Assembly: GCA_964484145.1 (NCBI GenBank)
Contig: CAZAED010000014.1
Location: 1 to 31,317 of the forward strand
Length of the DNA stretch: 31,317 bases
Source: JAEUSF01 sp964484145
Lineage (GTDB): Bacteria > Patescibacteriota > Doudnabacteria > UBA920
Direction: 5' to 3'
Each line of letters starts with the position of its first letter. Position 1 is the first letter of the stretch. Position numbers and translations under genes: made by a program. The notes under the pieces are model-generated. The model saw nothing but the letters and a program-made list of their open reading frames with translations, was not told where the DNA came from and did no database searches. This document shows, one piece after another, positions 7,005 to 14,448 of this stretch.

Positions 7005-8348
7005 TTAAATTATAGCCTTTTCTTGCATTTCTTTCAAATCTATTGTCACGAGTTCTGCCATGGGTTTACGCTCTGGATGGACAGAGGTGCTTAGTTCGCT
7101 AATGCTTGCCCATTTAAAATTTATAAATTCTTTTTGATCCATTTTTATTTCAGCATCTGAACCTAAAAATTTAAAATACACAAAGCTTTGTTTTTGTCCC
7201 ACATTTTTATGGCGGCGATTTTTCCAAAGCTTTCTAAGAGCGTTATTCCAATAGTAGTTGTATACTTTGTCTGAAATTTTTATTACTTGCAAGTTTTTTA
7301 AACCTGTTTCTTCGGTTGCTTCGCGCTTGGCCGCGGTTTCTGTACTCTCACCTGCATCTACTCCACCTTGGGGTAGTTGCCAGTAGTTTTTTGTTTTTAG
7401 TCTTTCTTCGGAATTTATAATGTCTATATAAAAATCTTTCGGGTTCCTTTCACCAATTAAAATTTTATTTTCCTTATTTAATATTACGGCCGCAACATTT
7501 TGCCTAAGCGGGTAGCTGTGAAATACTTTATATCTAACAAGCATAGTAATTAGCCCAAAAGTCGCATTCCAAATACGTTTAATTCTGTGGGGCTGGGTTA
7601 TAAGCCTAAATAACCATTCTAGGCCAATTTTTCGAATTACAGAGGGCGGAGAAATACGTTTACCTGAAATATAGTCAAACGTGCCGCCTAGGCCAATAAA
7701 CAGTTTTACTGTCTGCAACTGATTGCGATTTTTTAAAATCCACTGCTCTTGTTTAATAGGGCCAAAGGCAACAAAAAGAATATCAGCGCCTGATTTATTT
7801 ATGTCTTCGATGATTGTAGGATCGCTAGGATTTTTAGAAGAATAACCGGTAATTTCTAAAGACTTATTTAAATGACGGCCGTCATTTTTGTAAGACGCTA
7901 GTTTTTTTGCCACAAGTTCGGGGGTATTTCCGTACCCGCCTAAAAGATATAGTGATAGATTGTTTTCTGCGGCCATTTTGGCTATGTCCCAAATGATTTT
8001 CGAGCCGGGTATTGTTTGAAAATCCTTTTTTGTAAATAAAAGTTTAAACAAAGTTAATTTAACTTGCCAAAAACTTTGTATAATTTTTCCAAAGTATGAC
8101 TTGGCAGTAAGTGGTAAATTTAAAAATTTATACGCCCAAAAAATGCCAATGCCGTCTGGCAGAGCGATATCGGCCTTATTTAGCATTGCCATAACCTTTG
8201 GGTCTTTTAAAGCCGCATATAAAAATTCCGAGTAAACAGTAGTTACCCATGTTTGCTGCCCGGACAGTATTCGTTTTTTTAATTCATCGATCAGTTCATT
8301 TTTGGTCAAACCATCGATTCTTAAACCCGCAACATCTAATTTTTGCAT
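7005..8348 (-). CDS. TagA/WecG/CpsF glycosyltransferase fused to a Nudix hydrolase
   Basis: 447 aa, two domains. Residues 1 to about 275 are a WecG/TagA/CpsF (GT26) glycosyltransferase, with ALPDGIGIFWA (putative catalytic D65), LYLLGG and FVAFGPIKQEQW. This family adds N-acetylmannosamine-type sugars to lipid-linked carriers for teichoic acid or surface polysaccharides. Residues about 280-445 are a Nudix hydrolase with a perfect box at 328-350 (GGVDAGE, seven residues, REATEETGL), closest in style to Ap4A/RppH-type enzymes. The fusion may pair sugar transfer with hydrolysis of a nucleotide by-product, but that is conjecture. It has a leaderless promoter and is divergent from the 8417 gene. 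Confidence 0.88.
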   Translation of the reverse strand: MQKLDVAGLRIDGLTKNELIDELKKRILSGQQTWVTTVYSEFLYAALKDPKVMAMLNKADIALPDGIGIFWAYKFLNLPLTAKSYFGKIIQSFWQVKLTLFKLLFTKKDFQTIPGSKIIWDIAKMAAENNLSLYLLGGYGNTPELVAKKLASYKNDGRHLNKSLEITGYSSKNPSDPTIIEDINKSGADILFVAFGPIKQEQWILKNRNQLQTVKLFIGLGGTFDYISGKRISPPSVIRKIGLEWLFRLITQPHRIKRIWNATFGLITMLVRYKVFHSYPLRQNVAAVILNKENKILIGERNPKDFYIDIINSEERLKTKNYWQLPQGGVDAGESTETAAKREATEETGLKNLQVIKISDKVYNYYWNNALRKLWKNRRHKNVGQKQSFVYFKFLGSDAEIKMDQKEFINFKWASISELSTSVHPERKPMAELVTIDLKEMQEKAII

Positions 8349-8354
8349 AAAGCA

Positions 8355-8360
8355 ATTATA
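8355..8360 (-). promoter_or_regulatory. -10 box of a leaderless promoter (TagA-Nudix)
   Basis: Minus-strand TATAAT, 6 nt before the ATG at 8348. It shares a 68-bp divergent gap with the promoter at 8405. Confidence 0.7.
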
Positions 8361-8404
8361 CCTTAAAAAAGGCTGTTTTAATAGCTTTTTTTAGACAAAT
8401 ATTA

Positions 8405-8410
8405 TATAAT
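8405..8410 (+). promoter_or_regulatory. -10 box of a leaderless promoter (8417 operon)
   Basis: TATAAT, 6 nt before the ATG at 8417. The -35 region is weak. It probably drives the 8417-9328 operon that ends with def. Confidence 0.7.
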
Positions 8411-8416
8411 CTATAT

Positions 8417-8695
8417 ATGGAAAGTTTAGGAAATATTGCTAAATTTAGCAAAAAAACATCTGTTAAAGCAAAGCCCAATAGCCACCTTCACTCCCCTGCT
8501 CATTTACTAGCTGACGAGCTTTGTCAAAAATTAAATGACAAAAGGCATTTTGGCTTTTATTTAAAAATGGCCACACTTTATGACCACAATTACTTGCGGG
8601 GTTTGGCCGGTCAAATTATGGAGTCCTCCACAGTAAAAACCCCGGGCAGGCTGTTCGCTTATTTAATAAAGAAAAACAATTTGGAAAAGAAATAA
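8417..8695 (+). CDS. Small conserved-looking protein, unknown function
   Basis: 92 aa, basic, with no membrane segment or signal peptide. The C-terminal half (FGFYLKMATLYDHNYLRGLA and TPGRLFAYLIKK) looks helical; the pattern of a short helix pair ending in GRLFAYLIKK recalls C-terminal segments of replication or helicase-associated proteins, but I cannot assign a family. It is the first gene of an operon with the 50-aa protein at 8700 and def. The gap to the next gene is 4 nt. The start is set by the -10 box 6 nt upstream. Confidence 0.8.
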   Translation: MESLGNIAKFSKKTSVKAKPNSHLHSPAHLLADELCQKLNDKRHFGFYLKMATLYDHNYLRGLAGQIMESSTVKTPGRLFAYLIKKNNLEKK

Positions 8696-8699
8696 ATTT

Positions 8700-8852
8700 A
8701 TGGAAAAATTAGATAAATTTGAATATAAAAGTAATCACAATAAAGAAACGGGTATCGGAAATGAAGCGAAGCCAAACATTTTTGATCCAGACACAGAAGA
8801 CCTGGAAACAGTTGACCCTTTTGATACCCTTGAAAGAGATGTTAGACACTAA
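8700..8852 (+). CDS. 50-aa acidic protein coupled to def
   Basis: Begins MEKLDKFEYKSNHNKETG and ends FDTLERDVRH. The C-terminal half is strongly acidic (PDTEDLETVDPFD). Its TAA stop overlaps the def ATG in a TAATG arrangement and it starts 4 nt after the preceding gene, so it is translated as part of the operon. No family is recognised. The tight packing on both sides is the main argument that it is real. Confidence 0.7.
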   Translation: MEKLDKFEYKSNHNKETGIGNEAKPNIFDPDTEDLETVDPFDTLERDVRH

Positions 8853-9328
8853 TGATATTACCAATTAAAAAACATCCAGACCCAGTCCTGCGAGCTAAAA
8901 CAGAGCCCGTGACTTTTCCTTTGTCTGCGGAAATAAAAAAGCTAACCAAAGATATGTTTGACACAGTAAAGGCCGCGGACGGCATAGGTCTTGCAGCCCC
9001 GCAGGTTGGAAAAAGTGTAAAATTAATTGTGGTGAATTTAGAAAAGTCCGAAGTACCTTTGTTTGCGCTATATAACCCGCGTATTAAGTCTAAAGGTTTT
9101 AGAAAAGTAGAAATAGAAGAAGGCTGCCTCTCACTCCCTGGTATATACGGAATGGTTAAACGGCCAAAAAAAGTTATTATTGAAGCGCAAAACCACTTGG
9201 GTGAGAAAATTTTAATACGCGATGACGGCTGGGTAAGCAGAGTTGCTCAGCATGAAATAGACCATATTAACGGCATATTAATTATTGATTTGATTAAGAA
9301 GTATACTAAGGGAGAAGATCTTGTTTGA
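8852..9328 (+). CDS. def: Peptide deformylase
   Basis: 158 aa. It removes the formyl group from the N-terminal methionine of new proteins, using a bound metal. All three family motifs are intact: GIGLAAPQVG (44-53), EEGCLSLPG (90-97, metal ligand C92) and QHEIDHINGIL (H134, E135, H138). Translation is coupled to the upstream 50-aa gene by a TAATG overlap. fmt, which puts the formyl group on, lies 1.6 kb downstream in a separate transcript. It ends in TGA, which argues for TGA as stop in this organism. Confidence 0.97.
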   Translation: MILPIKKHPDPVLRAKTEPVTFPLSAEIKKLTKDMFDTVKAADGIGLAAPQVGKSVKLIVVNLEKSEVPLFALYNPRIKSKGFRKVEIEEGCLSLPGIYGMVKRPKKVIIEAQNHLGEKILIRDDGWVSRVAQHEIDHINGILIIDLIKKYTKGEDLV

Positions 9329-9329
9329 C

Positions 9330-9409
9330 TTTACTGATTACGGAAAAGTACGGATATACGGATATCTGTAAAACTTCCGTATATCGGTAAAAATCCGTAA
9401 TCCGTAAAT
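9330..9409. repeat. Word-repeat hairpin (ACGGAT) between def and exonuclease 1
   Basis: The gap is filled by variants of TACGGAT. The left arm (about 9330-9365) and the right arm (about 9374-9409) are reverse complements with few mismatches, giving a long imperfect hairpin with an 8-nt tip. The word recurs at 14408-14446. Confidence 0.7.
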
Positions 9410-9411
9410 TT

Positions 9412-9951
9412 ATGAAGTTTATTAAAGACCTATTATTTTTTGAAATTGGCACAACGGGCCCGGATTTAGACAAAGACAGTATAATTCAGCTTTCCGGGGT
9501 TTTAATTGACAAAGACAACCTTTTAGAGAAGGATTTTTTTAATTCTTATATTCGTATAAGTTATTTGGACAGCTTGCTACTCGCTCATTCTAAACTGCTT
9601 AATATAGATTATGAAGTTATGAAAAAAAGTCCAAAGCCGCCGGAGGCTTTAAAAGCTTTTCATAGCAAATTTAATTCTGCTCAAATTTTACTGGCAACCC
9701 ACAGTACCAGCAATATTTTGTTTTTAAAGGCTGCTTTTAAAAAAGCATTAATCCCTTTCGATTACAACCCACACTCAGTGGATTTGTGGACTTTGGGCTA
9801 TATTTATACTTTAAATTACGGCCTTAAAAAAATGCCAAGTTTACATACTTTTGTCGAGTATTTTAAATTAAAGCAAAAGCATGTTTCCGACGCCCTTGAA
9901 AAAGCAAGGCTTGAGGCGGAAATATTTAGAAAAATAATTAAAGAAGTGTAA
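9412..9951 (+). CDS. DEDDh exonuclease-like protein with lost catalytic residues
   Basis: 179 aa, clearly a paralogue of the next gene (both begin M-x-F-x-KDLL, share TTG, IIQLS and LEAEI). The exonuclease signature is replaced: motif I DLETTG becomes EIGTTG (E11, G13), the motif II Asp is N101, and the motif III His and Asp are S159 and K164 (another His, H157, is close by). It is predicted to be inactive as a nuclease, while the fold and length are kept, so it may bind nucleic acid or act as a partner of its neighbour. The frame is intact with no stops, so it is not simply decaying. Confidence 0.8.
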   Translation: MKFIKDLLFFEIGTTGPDLDKDSIIQLSGVLIDKDNLLEKDFFNSYIRISYLDSLLLAHSKLLNIDYEVMKKSPKPPEALKAFHSKFNSAQILLATHSTSNILFLKAAFKKALIPFDYNPHSVDLWTLGYIYTLNYGLKKMPSLHTFVEYFKLKQKHVSDALEKARLEAEIFRKIIKEV

Positions 9952-10037
9952 ATTTACTAAATACGAATCCGTACTAATATACTAATGCTGAAATTTAAGA
10001 TTAGTATATTAGTATTAATTAGTATTTAGTAAAGTTT
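9951..10037. repeat. Word-repeat hairpin (ACTAAT/ATTAGT) between the exonuclease paralogues
   Basis: The left arm (9952-9986) and the right arm (about 9999-10035) are nearly perfect reverse complements, built from TTTACTAAATAC and ACTAATATACTAAT. The stem exceeds 30 bp and fills the gap exactly from the stop of one gene to the start of the next. Confidence 0.8.
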
Positions 10038-10589
10038 ATGAATTTTAACAAAGACCTATTACTTATTGATCTTGAAACCACCGGGCTTGATGCTAGTCGC
10101 CAGGAAATTATTCAGCTGTCGGCAATACTACTCGACAAAAAAACTTTAAAAGAAAAAAGTTTTTTTAATGCTTACGCAAAGCCGGTTAAATGGGCACAGC
10201 GGAATTTGGAGTCAATGAAAATAAACGGTATAAAAAAAGAATGGTTAGATGCCGCTCCCCCGCTTAAAACTGTGTTGCAAGAATTTCATAAAAAGTTTAA
10301 ACCTTCGGAAGTTATTCTAAGTTACTACGGTGGGCCCGTTGATATGGACTTTTTACGAGCTGCCTACTATAAACACAATATTAAATGGCAGTTTGACTAC
10401 CACTATTTTAACTTGTGGGCATATTTTTACGCCCATTTAGCAGCTAAAAATCAACTAAAAAATAAAAAGAAATTTACCGGTTTTAGTTTAGAAGACTTAA
10501 TGAAAAAATTTAAAATAAAATCCCCCAGCCGCCATGACGGGCTGGAGGACTGCAGGATTGAAGCGGAAATTTTGAGACACCTTGTTTAG
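10038..10589 (+). CDS. DEDDh 3'-5' exonuclease (RNase T / DNA Pol III epsilon-like)
   Basis: 183 aa, a single exonuclease domain. Catalytic residues are in place: DLETTG (D11, E13), PVDMDFL (D102 or D104) and SRHDGLED (H166, D171). The family trims 3' ends of DNA or RNA with two metal ions; DnaQ-type proofreading, RNase T and oligoribonuclease-like roles are all possible. It follows its inactive-looking paralogue after a long hairpin and converges on the DUF4177 gene with a 10-bp gap. Confidence 0.88.
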   Translation: MNFNKDLLLIDLETTGLDASRQEIIQLSAILLDKKTLKEKSFFNAYAKPVKWAQRNLESMKINGIKKEWLDAAPPLKTVLQEFHKKFKPSEVILSYYGGPVDMDFLRAAYYKHNIKWQFDYHYFNLWAYFYAHLAAKNQLKNKKKFTGFSLEDLMKKFKIKSPSRHDGLEDCRIEAEILRHLV

Positions 10590-10599
10590 GAGACGTGAC

Positions 10600-10797
10600 T
10601 CACTTCGGCTTTTTGTTGCTGTTTCCAGCTTTCAGCTCGCGCTTCAGAAAAGCCGAGTGATAGCTCCCAGCTCTAAGTACTGTCACAAGGTCCCAGCCCT
10701 TTTTGCCAAGCTTGTTTAGATCATCCATAAATGGCTGAAGTGACGCGTCGGGGCTTCCTCCTGACGGTTGGTCCAGTTTTTTATATTGAAATCGCAT
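10600..10797 (-). CDS. DUF4177-like small protein
   Basis: 65 aa. The pattern MRFQYKKLD ... LNKLGKKGWDLVTVL ... AFLKRE matches the DUF4177 fold seen in many short bacterial proteins; the function is unknown. It has its own promoter (10825-10853) and an AGAGGGA Shine-Dalgarno 2 nt before the ATG, unlike most genes here. It converges with the exonuclease gene. Confidence 0.75.
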   Translation of the reverse strand: MRFQYKKLDQPSGGSPDASLQPFMDDLNKLGKKGWDLVTVLRAGSYHSAFLKRELKAGNSNKKPK

Positions 10798-10824
10798 TTT
10801 CCCTCTTTCATTTCGGACTAAAGA

Positions 10825-10853
10825 AAAATATCAGAGAGAGAGAGTTTTGTCAA
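10825..10853 (-). promoter_or_regulatory. Promoter of the DUF4177 gene
   Basis: On the minus strand, TTGACA (10848-10853), a 17-bp spacer and TATTTT (10825-10830). One of the best -35 boxes in the window. Confidence 0.65.
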
Positions 10854-10855
10854 TC

Positions 10856-10941
10856 ATCTGTAGAATATGTATACTTCACTACAGATGTCTATAGAGTTTT
10901 TGTAGGTATCTGTAGATTCGTATAATTTGTAGTTTTGTAGA
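10856..10941. repeat. Word repeat (TCTGTAG) upstream of fmt
   Basis: Repeats of TCTGTAG / TTTGTAG. ATCTGTAG (10856-10863) pairs with CTACAGAT (10879-10886). The fmt -10 box lies within the last part. Confidence 0.6.
10921..10926 (+). promoter_or_regulatory. -10 box of fmt
   Basis: TATAAT 16 nt before the fmt ATG, predicting a leader of about 10 nt without Shine-Dalgarno. Confidence 0.55.
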
Positions 10942-10942
10942 T

Positions 10943-11875
10943 ATGAAAATAATTTTTTTTGGTACATCTAATGTAGCGCTTCCAATTCTTGAGGCTTTAT
11001 CTAAGCAGCATGAAATTTTGGCTGTTGTTACGCAGCCCGATGCCAAAGTTGGCAGGAAGCAGGAAATACAGGAGTCTCCTGTTAGTGTTTTAGCTACGGA
11101 AATGAAATTAAAAATTTTAAAGCCGCAAAAGGTTAGGGGCAATACACAGTTTTACGATGAACTTAAGAACCTTGCAGCAGATATTTTTGTTGTAGTTTCT
11201 TATGGGCAAATTATGCCACTGGAAATTATAAACATGCCAAAGTTTAAAACCATAAACGTGCATTTTTCGGTACTGCCAAAATACCGAGGGGCCTCCCCTA
11301 TTCAGTCAGCGCTACTTAATGGCGAGCAGTACACAGGCGCATCTATTTTTATACTAGACGAAAAAGTCGACCATGGACCGCTTTTGGCGACCGAAATTGT
11401 AAAAATAGATAGCGACGACAACTCCTTAACTTTGTCGCAAAAATTAGCCTATAAGTCCGCCGCAGTAATTAACATAGTTATAGACGACTACGTAACAGGT
11501 AAAATTACTCCCCTGCCCCAGGACGAAAGTGCAGCCACGTACACAACGCATATAGAAAAAGCAGACGGCAAAATTACTTGGAGTAAAACTGCCGGGGAAA
11601 TTTACAACCAATTCCGCGCATTTTACCCCTGGCCCGGGCTTTGGACTACCTGGCAGGGAAAAATTTTAAAAATTACCGATATATCAGTAATTCCCAATGC
11701 GATCGAATCTCCGCTTGTGCAAAATGGCGGTGTTGTTTTGGAAAATGGCGTGGTTGTTTGCGCAAAAAATACCTTTTTGCAAATAAAAACCCTCCAAATG
11801 GAGGGAAAAAAGGAAGTTGGTATTAAGGATTTTTTAAACGGACAGAAGGAATTTATTGGTAGTGCTTTGAAATAG
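10943..11875 (+). CDS. fmt: Methionyl-tRNA formyltransferase
   Basis: 310 aa, the usual length. It formylates initiator Met-tRNA with 10-formyl-tetrahydrofolate. The N-terminal Rossmann-like domain starts KIIFFGTSNVALPIL; the catalytic site is NVHFSVLPKYRGASPI (N105, H107) with D143 in LDEKVDHGP. The C-terminal OB-like domain has the FRAFYPWPGLWTTW segment. It is paired functionally with def at 8852. It is transcribed alone, with a word repeat upstream. Confidence 0.96.
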   Translation: MKIIFFGTSNVALPILEALSKQHEILAVVTQPDAKVGRKQEIQESPVSVLATEMKLKILKPQKVRGNTQFYDELKNLAADIFVVVSYGQIMPLEIINMPKFKTINVHFSVLPKYRGASPIQSALLNGEQYTGASIFILDEKVDHGPLLATEIVKIDSDDNSLTLSQKLAYKSAAVINIVIDDYVTGKITPLPQDESAATYTTHIEKADGKITWSKTAGEIYNQFRAFYPWPGLWTTWQGKILKITDISVIPNAIESPLVQNGGVVLENGVVVCAKNTFLQIKTLQMEGKKEVGIKDFLNGQKEFIGSALK

Positions 11876-11886
11876 ATATTAAATAA

Positions 11887-12102
11887 TTAGTTTTTAAGAG
11901 TTTGGTTTTTGTTTCTTAAAAATTCTTCGATCATAGAAATTAAATGTTCCCCATTGCGTTCACCAAACGCTTTGGCAGCATTATTAACTTGTTCTTTGGT
12001 TAAATATTTTTGGCTTTCATATTTTTCCAGTAATTCCTGGTATGAATGCTCTATTTGCTCATGTCCTAATTCAGGACCACTATGTTTATTTAAATTATTC
12101 AT
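11887..12102 (-). CDS. Small hydrophilic protein downstream of mltG, unknown function
   Basis: 71 aa, charged, predicted helical (YQELLEKYESQKYLTKEQV). No family is recognised. It starts 5 nt after the mltG stop, so it is probably co-transcribed. It converges with fmt over an 11-bp gap. Confidence 0.65.
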   Translation of the reverse strand: MNNLNKHSGPELGHEQIEHSYQELLEKYESQKYLTKEQVNNAAKAFGERNGEHLISMIEEFLRNKNQTLKN

Positions 12103-12107
12103 ATAAT

Positions 12108-12959
12108 TTATTTTAAATACTTTTGTTTATTAATTAAATGTTCTTCGTAAGTTTTAGCATAATACGGTTGCCCGGTTTTTTGGTCGTGTAAGTAATATAA
12201 ATATTCCGTAGAAATTGGGTTTAATACCGCGTTTATAGAGTTAACGGAGGGGTTAGAAATAGGCGCTGGTGGCAGACCTTTGTGTTTATAAGTGTTGTAA
12301 GGAGAGCTAATTTCCAGGTCGTCTAAGCTGGGACTAGCTTCGCTTTTGCCGGTTGCGTAGTTTACTGTAGCGTCGCTTTGAAGCGGCATACCAATGTTTA
12401 GCCTGTTTAAAAAAATGCCGGCAATGGTGGCTTTTTCACCTTCAAAGTTGTTGGCTTCTTTTTCTACAATTGAGGCTAAAATAATTGCATCGTAAAGACT
12501 TAGGTCTTGTTTTTTAGCTAAAGCTTCCGCGCCAATGGGAAATTTGGTTTCAAAATTAGACAACATTTTTTTTATTATTGTCTCACTGGCTTCTTTTGCT
12601 GTAGTTTTAGACCGGTCGGTAATTACTTTAAAGAAACGGTAGGTGTCAGGGTACAAAAAACCTTGCAAACTTCCTTTGGCCTGAATGGGTAAAAATGTGT
12701 AGATCGTTATATCAAAATCTATAATTGCTTTTTGGAAATCAGCCGAAGTTACTACGCCTTGCTTTTCCAAATATTCACCAATATTTTTATTATTCCAGCC
12801 CTCTAAAATAGTTAAATTAATTTCCTCAGCTTTTTTATTTTGGGCGTCCAAATACTGTTGCTGTCTTACTTTTCTAGCTTGTAATTTGGAAATTACATAA
12901 AAACTGCCAAAAAAACCAAATGCGGCAATTAATAATACAATTATAAATTTTTTGGACAT
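12108..12959 (-). CDS. mltG: Endolytic murein transglycosylase (MltG/YceG family)
   Basis: 283 aa. One N-terminal TM helix (about 4-23) anchors it. The YceG domain shows FLYPDTYRF, the catalytic ASIVEKEA (E166), FLNRLNIGMPLQSDATVNYA and SPYNTYKHKGLPPAPISNPS. The family cuts nascent glycan strands inside the chain and sets their length. Shorter than E. coli MltG mostly in the N-terminal part. A TATAAT with an inverted repeat lies upstream. Confidence 0.94.
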   Translation of the reverse strand: MSKKFIIVLLIAAFGFFGSFYVISKLQARKVRQQQYLDAQNKKAEEINLTILEGWNNKNIGEYLEKQGVVTSADFQKAIIDFDITIYTFLPIQAKGSLQGFLYPDTYRFFKVITDRSKTTAKEASETIIKKMLSNFETKFPIGAEALAKKQDLSLYDAIILASIVEKEANNFEGEKATIAGIFLNRLNIGMPLQSDATVNYATGKSEASPSLDDLEISSPYNTYKHKGLPPAPISNPSVNSINAVLNPISTEYLYYLHDQKTGQPYYAKTYEEHLINKQKYLK

Positions 12960-12967
12960 TTTTAAAT

Positions 12968-12994
12968 ACTGGTTTAATATACCAGTTGATTATA
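12968..12994 (-). promoter_or_regulatory. mltG promoter with operator-like inverted repeat
   Basis: Minus-strand TATAAT at 12989-12994. ACTGGT / ACCAGT arms (12968-12973, 12981-12986) with a 7-nt spacer cover the expected start of transcription. This could be a repressor site or a 5' mRNA hairpin. Confidence 0.5.
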
Positions 12995-13009
12995 CCATAT
13001 TAACTTCGC

Positions 13010-13115
13010 AGATACACGGATTTCACAAATAACACAGATACGTATCACTTGCTAAAATTATTAGCTAGCTTGTTATAAAGGTATTTGTGTGATCTTTGTT
13101 GATTTGCGTAACAGT
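13010..13115. repeat. Word-repeat hairpin (CACAGATA / CACAAAT)
   Basis: Lies between the mltG promoter and the TM-helix gene. The left arm (about 13013-13041, words CACGGATTTCACAAATAAC and CACAGATAC) pairs imperfectly with the right arm (about 13081-13108, GTATTTGTGTGATCTTTG). The same words occur at 13808-13861. Confidence 0.6.
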
Positions 13116-13118
13116 GAT

Positions 13119-13802
13119 CTAATTTTTCTTTGTTAAACCTTCCTCAACTTCGTCTAGAATCTTTTTAGCGTGCTCTTTGCCGCCAAGGCCAAAAGCAATA
13201 CCTCCGGCAATGGCCAGCATAGCAACAATAGCGCGGAATAAATCTATTAAGAAGTCTGTCGCAATTTGTAATTGAGACAATGCCGCAATAACTGCGAAAA
13301 TTACTATTGCCCACTTAGTTATTGAAGCAAGCGCGGAAGCCGAAGCGTTAAGTCCGCTGGCTTTAACTGAAGAGCCAACAAGCCCTGAAAAAAAGTTAGC
13401 TGCTAGTATGCCTAACAGTAAAATAGCCATGGCAACAATAACTTGCCCACCGAAAGTTAAGACTTTTTCGTAGAAGAACCTGCTAACTTCGTTTAAGCCT
13501 AATATTTCAGCAGCGGCAATAAAGCTACCTAAGAAAAAGAACCATTTAACTATCCAGCCGCCAAAAGCTGAAAGACTTAATTTTTTTCCTACGCGTTCCC
13601 CTAAAGTAGAAAGACCTAAGGAATTGGCTAACTGGTCTATTTTTATGGCATTTAAAATCTTTTCCACAAAGCTAGAAAGTAAACTGCCTAAGAGCCAGCC
13701 TAAAATAAGAACAATTAACGAAGCCAAGAAATTCGGTAAAAACCAAATTACGCGTTCGTATAGATTGCTAAGCGAACTAAATACAGTTGTTTGATATGTC
13801 AT
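13119..13802 (-). CDS. Conserved TM-helix (MscS-like) membrane protein
   Basis: 227 aa from the ATG at 13802 (a GTG 9 nt upstream is in frame but less likely). Several hydrophobic segments, ending with an amphipathic GGIAFGLGGKEHAKKILDEV, match the conserved TM-helix repeat found in small mechanosensitive-channel-related proteins. The soluble MscS beta domain is absent, so channel activity is uncertain. Long word hairpins flank it on both sides. Confidence 0.8.
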   Translation of the reverse strand: MTYQTTVFSSLSNLYERVIWFLPNFLASLIVLILGWLLGSLLSSFVEKILNAIKIDQLANSLGLSTLGERVGKKLSLSAFGGWIVKWFFFLGSFIAAAEILGLNEVSRFFYEKVLTFGGQVIVAMAILLLGILAANFFSGLVGSSVKASGLNASASALASITKWAIVIFAVIAALSQLQIATDFLIDLFRAIVAMLAIAGGIAFGLGGKEHAKKILDEVEEGLTKKN

Positions 13803-13807
13803 TATAT

Positions 13808-13861
13808 TCACAGATGTACGGATAACACAGATGACACAGATTTTGTGTCATTGTGATCCGT
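13808..13861. repeat. Word-repeat hairpin (CACAGAT, ACGGAT) upstream of the TM-helix gene
   Basis: ACGGAT, CACA and ATGACACA pair in order with TGTGTCAT, TGTG and ATCCGT, giving an 18-bp stem with small bulges, just before the start codon. It would lie in the 5' leader. Confidence 0.75.
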
Positions 13862-13931
13862 GAAATTAATTTTTATTGTTATATTTGTTTCGAGATTTCC
13901 GGTATCGACCTCCCGGTTTTAATATTTAACT

Positions 13932-13961
13932 CAATATCCAATATCCTAATATCTAATATAT
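13932..13961. repeat. Word repeat (AATATC) after yjbQ
   Basis: CAATATCCAATATCCTAATA and variants; on the minus strand ATATTAGATATTAGG. The same word family as 2881 and the queA insert at 15963. Confidence 0.65.
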
Positions 13962-14402
13962 TTATTCCCCTATTATTTTTACCCACACTTCTCTGCTTCT
14001 CCCGCCATCCATTTCTACAAAAAATACGCTTTGTTTTACACCTAGTAAAAGTTCGCTTCTTTGAACGAGTAAATTTTCCGACGCGCCTAAAAAGAACGCT
14101 TTTACATGAGCATGGCCATTACTTCTTTCGTTAGGTGCGACGCTTTGCCTAACTTCAAAGAGGTCGTGGCTATAGCTTGTGTCGAGCGGTATAAGCCTAT
14201 ACAGGGTTTTCATAAAGTCCTGCATTAAAAGCGGCTCGTTGTGGTTTATTTTAACCGAGGCGGTCGTATGCGGGCTAAAAACCGTTAGCATACCCTCTTT
14301 TATACCGCTTTCAACAACCGCAGTCCGAACATGCGTGGTTATATCTAACATTTCAAACTGTTTTTTTGTTTCTATTTGGAGTTTTTTTTGATATACCTTC
14401 AT
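13962..14402 (-). CDS. YjbQ/UPF0047 family protein
   Basis: 146 aa, single domain, typical length. The family motifs are FSPHTTASVKINHNEP and GHAHVKAFFLGAS; the conserved His residues form the proposed active site. Some members have weak thiamine-phosphate synthase activity in vitro, but the true role is unknown. No thiamine genes are nearby. A word repeat directly precedes the ATG and there is no clear promoter. Confidence 0.9.
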   Translation of the reverse strand: MKVYQKKLQIETKKQFEMLDITTHVRTAVVESGIKEGMLTVFSPHTTASVKINHNEPLLMQDFMKTLYRLIPLDTSYSHDLFEVRQSVAPNERSNGHAHVKAFFLGASENLLVQRSELLLGVKQSVFFVEMDGGRSREVWVKIIGE

Positions 14403-14407
14403 AGACT

Positions 14408-14446
14408 TTACGGATTACGGATATTTACTGATATACGGATTTTTAA
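14408..14446. repeat. Word repeat (TACGGATT) upstream of yjbQ
   Basis: TTTACGGATTACGGATATTT and variants: the same word as the def/exonuclease hairpin at 9330, here present as a single arm. Confidence 0.65.
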
Positions 14447-14448
14447 TA

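Noticed and set aside
9330..10037. CRISPR array
   Set aside because: Words are short and variable, there are no equal spacers, arms are inverted rather than direct, and no cas genes are present.
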